In this document: piece by piece, positions 26,978 through 32,141 of the stretch
How the letters are laid out: every line of letters begins with the position of its first letter
Position numbering within the stretch: the stretch's first letter is position 1
Origin: Bacteroidota bacterium
GTDB taxonomy: Bacteria; Bacteroidota; Bacteroidia; Cytophagales; Cyclobacteriaceae
Assembly (NCBI GenBank): GCA_027592755.1
Contig: JAQCLE010000036.1
Span: forward strand, 1 to 32,141
DNA length: 32,141 nt
Direction of reading: 5' to 3'
The notes under the pieces: model-generated
The model's database searches: none
What the model was told of the DNA's origin: nothing
Seen by the model: only the letters and a program-made list of their open reading frames with translations
Position numbers and translations under genes: made by a program

Positions 26978-27805
26978 ATGAAAAAATTAAGCAATCTTAT
27001 TTTAAGCTTTTTGGCATTAGGCTTAATTGTATTTGCCATGAGTTGTGGTTCTGACGAGCCAGACCCAACAGCTGCCTTCCCCACAATATCAATTACCTCC
27101 AGCGAGTTTGATGACGTCACCTTGACAGCAACCGGATTTCCAGGAGATGAAGTAACTGCTACCATTAATATTTCAGCAGAAGGAGGTTTTAATGTCATGA
27201 GAATCTCCAAAACTGGAGGGGAAGCATTCACAACAATCGAAGAATTAAAAGCCTCGGGAACAACACCTGTAACACATAGCTATTCATTCAGTTATGTTCT
27301 TCTTGAACTGGAAGTTGGAGAAACAGTGAACTTCTTGATTGAAGCGGTAGATGATCTTGACCAAACTAAATCGGAGACTCTGACAGTAATAACAGAAGCA
27401 GTACCCGAAACGCCTGCAAGGATATATTCGGCCATATTATTAGCTGCACCACTGGAAGACAAATCATCAGAAACATACTTCTCAACCAGCTCTGGAGAAA
27501 TCTATTCAGCCAATAGCGTAATTAGCAGTACCGAAGCCATCTCCACCACCATAGATTTCGGCTATTATTATGGATTATCATCCGGGGCACATTTGGCTTC
27601 TCCGGAAGCATTTCTCGGAGTAGCGGGTTTAGATGCTCAAATTGATAGTTGGACTGTTGTGAATGGCATAACGTTTAAAGAAACTGATGTTACTGAAGCG
27701 GAGTTCCTGGAAATGGACTCCTGGGAAGATATCGATGAAATTTTTGAGGCTGCTACAGAAATTACAGCTCCCGGTAATATTGCCGGTCTGGCAATCGGCG
27801 TGTAA
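26978..27805 (+). CDS. Surface lipoprotein, frameshifted near the 3' end
   Basis: A lipoprotein signal peptide ends at C23 (FAMSCGSDEPDP). The acidic residues after the cysteine match the Bacteroidetes lipoprotein export signal, so the protein is probably on the cell surface. The rest is beta-rich with no recognised catalytic domain. The frame stops at TAA 27803-27805, but the coding pattern continues in the -1 frame from 27805 to 27942, so this product lacks about 45 residues. Restoring one G (GTG-G-TAATAGCC) rejoins the parts. It may be a real mutation or a sequence error. The neighbours give no clue to function. Confidence 0.75.
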   Translation: MKKLSNLILSFLALGLIVFAMSCGSDEPDPTAAFPTISITSSEFDDVTLTATGFPGDEVTATINISAEGGFNVMRISKTGGEAFTTIEELKASGTTPVTHSYSFSYVLLELEVGETVNFLIEAVDDLDQTKSETLTVITEAVPETPARIYSAILLAAPLEDKSSETYFSTSSGEIYSANSVISSTEAISTTIDFGYYYGLSSGAHLASPEAFLGVAGLDAQIDSWTVVNGITFKETDVTEAEFLEMDSWEDIDEIFEAATEITAPGNIAGLAIGV

Positions 27806-27942
27806 TAGCCTTCGCAACTGACAGCGACAAGGACGGAGGGTCAAAAAAAGGGTTAATTTATGTGAATAATTTAACCCCCGGAGCTGATGCGCTTGGTTCA
27901 ATAGAACTTGATATAATCGTTCAGGAAGTACCCGTTGAATAA
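27805..27942 (+). pseudogene. Displaced 3' end of the frameshifted lipoprotein gene
   Basis: Forty-five codons from ATA 27805 to the TAA at 27940-27942 read IAFATDSDKDGGSKKGL and continue to a VQEVPVE end. The sequence is typical of the last strands of a Bacteroidetes lipoprotein, has no start codon of its own, and begins exactly where the upstream frame fails. It is best read as the C-terminal part of the gene at 26978. Confidence 0.75.
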
Positions 27943-27960
27943 TATTACAAGATTAACTAC

Positions 27961-28000
27961 GACCAAAACAGGCTGTCAAATTTTGGTGGTCTGTTTTTTT
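27961..28000 (+). terminator. Intrinsic terminator after the lipoprotein gene
   Basis: ACCAAAA (27962-27968) can pair with TTTTGGT (27981-27987), and alternatively AAAACAG (27965-27971) with CTGTTTT (27991-27997). Seven T follow at 27994-28000. Its place 18 bases after the displaced 3' end at 27942 supports that end as the true gene end. Confidence 0.6.
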
Positions 28001-28026
28001 ATGAACTTCTGAAAATTACTATAGCT

Positions 28027-29160
28027 TTAATACCCCCTGGCCAGATCAACCATGTTTAACAGCTTCTCTCCCCGGATATAACGCCGCAAATTTTCTTTGG
28101 CAATCATTAACACGTTACGCGACGTCAAATCAGAGGTACCTGCAGTATGCTGTGAGATAATCACTTTTGGCATGGTCCAAAGCTCATGATCTGAAGGTAA
28201 TGGTTCCGGATCAGTGACGTCAAGGCCTGCTCCATTCAACTTACCGCTCTTAAGAGCTTTTACCAGGGCATCGGTATCTGTAGTAGGGCCGCGTCCTACG
28301 GTAATGTAGTAAGCGCCATCTTTCAGGTTGTTAAAAAACTCAGTTCCTGCAATGCCCTGAGTGGTACTTGTGAGCGGTAGCGCATTAATTACAACATCTG
28401 CTTGTTTTGCGAGCTCATTGGTCTCGTCACTTAGCCCAACATACTCCACGTAATCCGGTCCTTCGCGACTTGAGTTCCGTGTACCGATTACCCGCATACC
28501 TAAATTGTAACCACGACTGGCTGCCTGAGATCCTATTCCGCCAAGTCCCAGTACCAGAAGGGTCTTATCTTTAACAGATATACTTTCTGGCATGTCGGAT
28601 GGACCGCCACGACTCCATTCAGATTTCATTTGCATGCTATGATAGTAATGGAGGTTACGGGTTAGTGCCAACATCAAAGCAATTGCATGTTCCGCTATCG
28701 TTTCACTATGCGCTTTTTGACTGTTTGTCACAATTAAGCCAGCCGACTGAATGCCGGGTATCCGGGCGCATGCGTCAACACCGGCAGATAAAATATGAAT
28801 ATAATCAATGTTTTTGCTTGACATTATTGCAGTGTTGCAACCACCAAAGTATACATCAGTATTAGCTAATTTCCTTTCAAGATTGTCGCTTCCCTGTAAG
28901 AATTCAATTTCTACACCGTCAGCAACTTCTTTAAACCAATCGGCAGAACCAAAGCCGGAGTCTGGTACCCAACGCTGATAAATTATCTTTTTTGGACGCT
29001 CCCAACCTGGCATATCACGACTTGCAACCCTGGACTCATAGATTCCAAGTTCTTCGATCAGGACGTCAATATCGATTTCGGGTCTTTGCGCAGAAACCCA
29101 GGAAGAACCTAATAGGCAGAGAATGGTAATTACTAAATTTAATTTTTTCATCATAATCAC
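28027..29160 (-). CDS. Exported D-2-hydroxyacid dehydrogenase family protein
   Basis: NAD-dependent dehydrogenase fold of the D-isomer 2-hydroxyacid family. The Rossmann loop GLGGIG is at 205-210, and the catalytic triad positions are filled: R290 in VGRG, E319 in DPEP, H338 in SQHTAG. Ahead of the fold is a clear Sec signal peptide (KKLNLVITILCLLGSSWVSA, cleavage likely after A24), which is unusual for an enzyme needing free NAD(H). Length 377 aa fits catalytic domain plus signal. Several N-terminal Met codons (MIMMKK) make the exact start uncertain by up to three residues. Substrate unknown. Confidence 0.88.
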   Translation of the reverse strand: MIMMKKLNLVITILCLLGSSWVSAQRPEIDIDVLIEELGIYESRVASRDMPGWERPKKIIYQRWVPDSGFGSADWFKEVADGVEIEFLQGSDNLERKLANTDVYFGGCNTAIMSSKNIDYIHILSAGVDACARIPGIQSAGLIVTNSQKAHSETIAEHAIALMLALTRNLHYYHSMQMKSEWSRGGPSDMPESISVKDKTLLVLGLGGIGSQAASRGYNLGMRVIGTRNSSREGPDYVEYVGLSDETNELAKQADVVINALPLTSTTQGIAGTEFFNNLKDGAYYITVGRGPTTDTDALVKALKSGKLNGAGLDVTDPEPLPSDHELWTMPKVIISQHTAGTSDLTSRNVLMIAKENLRRYIRGEKLLNMVDLARGY

Positions 29161-29357
29161 AATTTGTAGGAAATTTCAAGTTAGTCTTTTTTGTAACTCC
29201 AAACCATTAGCAATTCTGATTTTTCCTTGATCAGTCAAATGTTTCGACACGCGGTAAGAATTGCTCATCACCGGAAATATGATATAAGCGTAACTCAGTC
29301 GAGATTATCATGGTTAGGACATTAACTATCAATTGAATAAATTAATTGGCTACCTTA

Positions 29358-30161
29358 ATGGATCTGATCTCTCGGTCAATGGCCATCCGAAACGAAGAAA
29401 TAATTAAGACCTGCGCCCATTGCAATCATAAATTTGAGGGCAATTTCTGCCCCAATTGTGGTAAATCCATTCAAAAAGAGGAGTTTAATGCTTCCTTCCT
29501 GTGGGAAAAATTTATAGACGCTTTTGACCTCAGCAAAGGGTTCCTACACACTATTCTGCTTCTTTTTATCCGACCTGGCACCTCAATCAGAAAGTACCTG
29601 AGCGGAAAAACAGCAGAGTTTTCCAATCCATTTAAAATTTGTCTTATTCTTGGAGCCATCTCGACCTGGATAGCTGTCCATTATCAATTTTTTGGTGAGG
29701 GCATGAACCAACAAATTAGTGATCCTTTGGGTTTTGGATTACCCAGTATTAATGGATATAATAAACATTCAGGGCAATACTTCCTTTTTTTTAGCATAAC
29801 GGGGATCCTTATTTTTAGCTTTTTTAGCTGGATAGTTTATTTCAGGCAGTCCTACAATTTTATTGAGCATTTAGTATTGAACATTTACATTGCCGTGGGT
29901 CAATTCGTAATTTTTATATGTTATTCTCCCGTCCTTATTAATTGGAATGAACAATTCATAAGGATGGTTTATGGTTCACTAAATTTCGGTTATAATCTAT
30001 GGGTGATACTGACAATTTTTGGTGCAAACAGGGTCAGATGGATTTTGATGGCGGGTTTTGCGGTGTCAACTCCCTACTTTGTTGCTTACTATTTCAACTA
30101 TTTCCTGTACAGACTATCACCACCTGCATTTTGGGCCTTTCTCGATGCAGTTTTGCATTAG
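29358..30161 (+). CDS. DUF3667 family membrane protein with N-terminal zinc ribbon
   Basis: Starts with a zinc-ribbon signature, CAHC then CPNCG, about ten residues apart, followed by a helical linker and a KYLSGKTAEFSNPFKICLILG segment typical of DUF3667 proteins of Bacteroidetes. Four to five hydrophobic segments complete it. Function is not established. I place the start at ATG 29358; ATG 29379 (MAIRNEE) would put the ribbon nearer the terminus and is an equally good choice. It stands alone, divergent from the dehydrogenase across about 190 bases without a clear promoter. Confidence 0.85.
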   Translation: MDLISRSMAIRNEEIIKTCAHCNHKFEGNFCPNCGKSIQKEEFNASFLWEKFIDAFDLSKGFLHTILLLFIRPGTSIRKYLSGKTAEFSNPFKICLILGAISTWIAVHYQFFGEGMNQQISDPLGFGLPSINGYNKHSGQYFLFFSITGILIFSFFSWIVYFRQSYNFIEHLVLNIYIAVGQFVIFICYSPVLINWNEQFIRMVYGSLNFGYNLWVILTIFGANRVRWILMAGFAVSTPYFVAYYFNYFLYRLSPPAFWAFLDAVLH

Positions 30162-30467
30162 ATTGTATTTTGCTTTACTCTTTCAACAATTCAACTATTG
30201 AAATAGAGGTCGATCCAATTGAAAATATCTACTAATTACCAAATTTTAAAAAAAGATGCTCGCCTTCTTTGTATTGGAGGAGCTGGGCTAAAAAGGCCTC
30301 TCTGGGGGGCATTCTATTTAACATAATGTTAAACCTATCACATCTATTTTAAAGAACAGATATTCACTGGAAATGGAGAAGATGAAACATCAGTTTACTT
30401 TATTATTAATGATTATTAATTATCTCGCTTTTTTAAGCTTTAAATTCATGCGGCAGATAATGTTAAT
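30162..30467. other. Intergenic region between convergent genes
   Basis: No gene of normal size is visible. It contains a 17-base palindrome, TTTAACAT-A-ATGTTAAA (30317-30333), and most of a 32-codon hydrophobic ORF that starts with ATG 30373 (or 30382) and runs to the TAA at 30469-30471, overlapping the caspase stop. No convincing terminator was found for either the DUF3667 gene or the caspase gene. Confidence 0.5.
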
Positions 30468-31385
30468 TTAAAATTGGCCTTTTCTGCTTATAAACACAAA
30501 ATCTCCGCCTTCGTCGCCTGCTCCTTGAATCACACCGAACTGTGGAGTTGAAGGCGAATTATTTAAGATAGGTTCATAAATCCTGGTGAACAATTGGGAC
30601 GACGAAAGAAATACATCCTGATTTTCTCCCAGAGATTTAAGCAAGTATTTCAGAAAAATACTGTTATCAGGCACTTCAGTAAGATTGCCACTCGTGATAG
30701 CTTTTCTACTATTGACCACATACAATTCATTGAATCTTTTCATTATGGTACCCACTGATCGGGTTTTGAAAATACTGCCGCCAAAGCAAGCATCGGTGAT
30801 GAGCAGAGTATGTTTTGTTTTAATGGCCCCTATGTAATCTTTGATGGTGGAATTTGCAATCCAGTCGCTTCGGCTGGTAGTTTTGGCATCCGATGGAAGC
30901 CAGAACCCAAAATCAGTGCGCTTGTCATAATATCCGTGTCCGGCATAAAAAACTAACAGGTTATCCGTCTTATCGACTTCATGGATTAAGCGGTCGAATT
31001 GATTAATCATCTGTTCACGCGTTGGGTTTTTTAGTAATGTGGTGTTCTGTTTGTCAAATGCATAATTCTCTGTTAGTAACTCATATAACTTCTCCGCATC
31101 TTTTGCGGGCATTTCCAAATTGGGGAACTCCGAGCCCGCGTTGTCATATTCGGAAACACCAATAATGAGCGCATGGTACTTGGGTAGATTGGTGATTCCC
31201 AATGTCTCCAATGTAACTCTGGACTGTTCTTCGGCTTTGTTAACAACAGGATCGGCCACCACCGGTGCAGGCTGAGTGCCCACTTTAATTGACACAGCCG
31301 GCGTGGTACCTTCTACAGCCTGACCGTAGCTGGTAATGGTAATGGTAAATAATAAAATCGATAATAATGTGAGTTTTGCTTTCAT
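30468..31385 (-). CDS. Exported caspase-fold (peptidase C14) protein
   Basis: A Sec signal peptide (residues 1-22, ending TSYGQ) precedes a caspase/metacaspase-like p20 domain. The fold begins with KYHALIIGVSEYDNAG (69-84); the catalytic dyad is H150 in FYAGHGYY and C200 in ITDACFGG, both intact. Length 305 aa. The signal peptide places the protease in the periplasm or beyond. It starts 28 bases after the T9SS-sorted protein ends, so both are likely on one transcript. A role in processing or regulating the neighbour is possible but unproven. No T9SS sorting domain of its own was seen. Confidence 0.87.
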   Translation of the reverse strand: MKAKLTLLSILLFTITITSYGQAVEGTTPAVSIKVGTQPAPVVADPVVNKAEEQSRVTLETLGITNLPKYHALIIGVSEYDNAGSEFPNLEMPAKDAEKLYELLTENYAFDKQNTTLLKNPTREQMINQFDRLIHEVDKTDNLLVFYAGHGYYDKRTDFGFWLPSDAKTTSRSDWIANSTIKDYIGAIKTKHTLLITDACFGGSIFKTRSVGTIMKRFNELYVVNSRKAITSGNLTEVPDNSIFLKYLLKSLGENQDVFLSSSQLFTRIYEPILNNSPSTPQFGVIQGAGDEGGDFVFISRKGQF

Positions 31386-31413
31386 CTGATTATAATTTTA
31401 ATAAATTCTTCAC

Positions 31414-32070
31414 TTATTCATTTTTCAATACCAGCCGCTCTTGCTTGTAAGTGGCACCCAATTTCAGTTGAATAACATACAGGCCTTCTGCAATTTCATT
31501 TGTTCTATTCCATGTTATTTCATGATAACCGCTTGTAAAATCACCGCTGGTACTCCAGGTGAGCCGGCCCAACATATCGACTAAGATTAACTCAACGTGC
31601 TGATCCTGGCTGGCTTCGGGTAACGTGAATGAAACCTTAAAATACCCTGTTGAAGGATTGGGCCACACAGTGTGCAATACCAATTCGTTCACGATAATTT
31701 TTTCTTTCAAAAATTCCTTCGATCCAAAAAATACCCGAAAGGATTGACTTCGTGACTTATCGAAGGTGTAACTATCCACCTGGCGCATATTGATGGGGCG
31801 CAACAAATTCACATCCCATAGATACAACTCCTTGTCATTCTCACCGAAATAGGAATTGTCCCATCTCAAACTAAGTATGGGCTCGTTCGAATTGGATACA
31901 ATGGAGAAATCCCACGTATAGTCAGGCGTTGTGGGTACCACGTCCCTGGAGTAAAAATCATTGCCTTCTTTTCTATCATAGTTCAACTCCAGATATTCAT
32001 CAAAGAAGCGAGGCATGTTGAAGCCATCCAGATCATCATAATTCAAAGAGGCAGTTTCGGCCATGCCCAA
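31414..32070 (-). CDS. T9SS-sorted secreted protein, 5' end broken by a 7-bp duplication
   Basis: The last 80 or so residues form a type A T9SS C-terminal sorting domain (VWPNPSTGYFKVSF start, DMLGRL, GLYVIQL and LVLKNE end), so the product should be exported through the Por system. The part before it (about residues 8-130, with LDGFNMPRFFDEYLEL and RDVVPTTPDYTWDF) resembles the domain that commonly precedes this tail in Cytophagales. The open frame begins at TTG 32070 or ATG 32064 and is closed by a TAG at 32095-32093. A signal-peptide-like frame just upstream joins it only if one copy of a 7-bp repeat is removed. Possibly a pseudogene. Confidence 0.7.
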   Translation of the reverse strand: MGMAETASLNYDDLDGFNMPRFFDEYLELNYDRKEGNDFYSRDVVPTTPDYTWDFSIVSNSNEPILSLRWDNSYFGENDKELYLWDVNLLRPINMRQVDSYTFDKSRSQSFRVFFGSKEFLKEKIIVNELVLHTVWPNPSTGYFKVSFTLPEASQDQHVELILVDMLGRLTWSTSGDFTSGYHEITWNRTNEIAEGLYVIQLKLGATYKQERLVLKNE

Positions 32071-32082
32071 ACCAGAGATGGT

Positions 32083-32096
32083 GGCTATTGGCTATT
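32083..32096. repeat. Exact 7-bp tandem duplication (GGCTATT x2)
   Basis: GGCTATT occurs at 32083-32089 and again at 32090-32096. On the minus strand this is AATAGCCAATAGCC at the junction between a hydrophobic signal-peptide frame (from about 32137) and the T9SS protein frame. Seven extra bases shift the frame by one and create the in-frame TAG. Confidence 0.9.
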
Positions 32097-32141
32097 GTGA
32101 TCATCAGCATTATGCTTAGTTGGGGCAATAGTTTCACAGCT

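Noticed and set aside
29999-30235. 78-codon plus-strand ORF overlapping the DUF3667 gene end
   Set aside because: Mostly an alternate frame of DUF3667 and Cys-rich without a domain; no start context or conservation evidence.
30317-30333. 17-bp palindrome TTTAACAT-A-ATGTTAAA as an operator or terminator
   Set aside because: It is between convergent genes, far from any start, lacks a T-run, and one such palindrome is expected by chance in AT-rich sequence of this length. Mentioned only in the intergenic entry.

Overview
The window (about 40% GC by eye) comes from a member of the Bacteroidetes, most likely the order Cytophagales. Reasons: the division/cell-wall (dcw) cluster lacks murF, murB and ddl and carries the short Bacteroidetes-type FtsL and a MraY with a large insert; promoters fit the Bacteroidetes -33 TTG / -7 TAnnTTTG pattern; Shine-Dalgarno sequences are almost absent; there is a type IX secretion (T9SS) C-terminal sorting domain, a lipoprotein with an acidic export signal after the lipid cysteine, and Bacteroidetes-typical DUF4286 and DUF3667 proteins. 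Genus cannot be told from the sequence alone.

Layout. 1-411: AT-rich upstream region ending in a promoter with a triple 10-bp repeat that looks like a MraZ operator. 412-15755 (+): one tightly coupled dcw operon, mraZ-rsmH-ftsL-ftsI-murE-mraY-(60-aa acidic small protein)-murD-ftsW-murG-murC-ftsQ-ftsA-ftsZ. Most junctions overlap (ATGA, GTGA, TTGA or TAATG), so translation is probably coupled. It encodes the cytoplasmic and membrane steps from UDP-MurNAc to lipid II plus the divisome core. 15756-16283 (-): a flavin reductase abutting ftsZ tail to tail. 16353-22392 (+): a second compact operon of a PseB/CapD-like sugar-nucleotide dehydratase, PlsC-like acyltransferase, gatC, a 999-aa membrane-TPR protein and an NAD-dependent epimerase. 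22385-22690 (-): DUF4286 protein. 22766-23815 (+): greA-HIT operon with its own promoter, a leader hairpin and a terminator. 23952-25931 (+): dnaK with a strong bidirectional terminator.

25971-32141 is an accessory stretch: a zinc-ribbon membrane protein (-), a lipoprotein gene broken near its 3' end by a frameshift (+), an exported D-2-hydroxyacid dehydrogenase (-), a DUF3667 membrane protein (+), and a minus-strand pair made of a T9SS-sorted protein and an exported caspase-fold protease.

The points most worth a second look are: the MraZ-box array overlapping the dcw promoter; a terminator-like hairpin and 13-codon ORF in the greA leader, recalling the GraL arrangement of E. coli; an exact 7-bp tandem duplication that separates a signal-peptide-like sequence from the T9SS protein; the single-base frameshift in the lipoprotein; and the exported caspase next to the T9SS protein. 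No RNA genes, CRISPR arrays or insertion sequences were seen.
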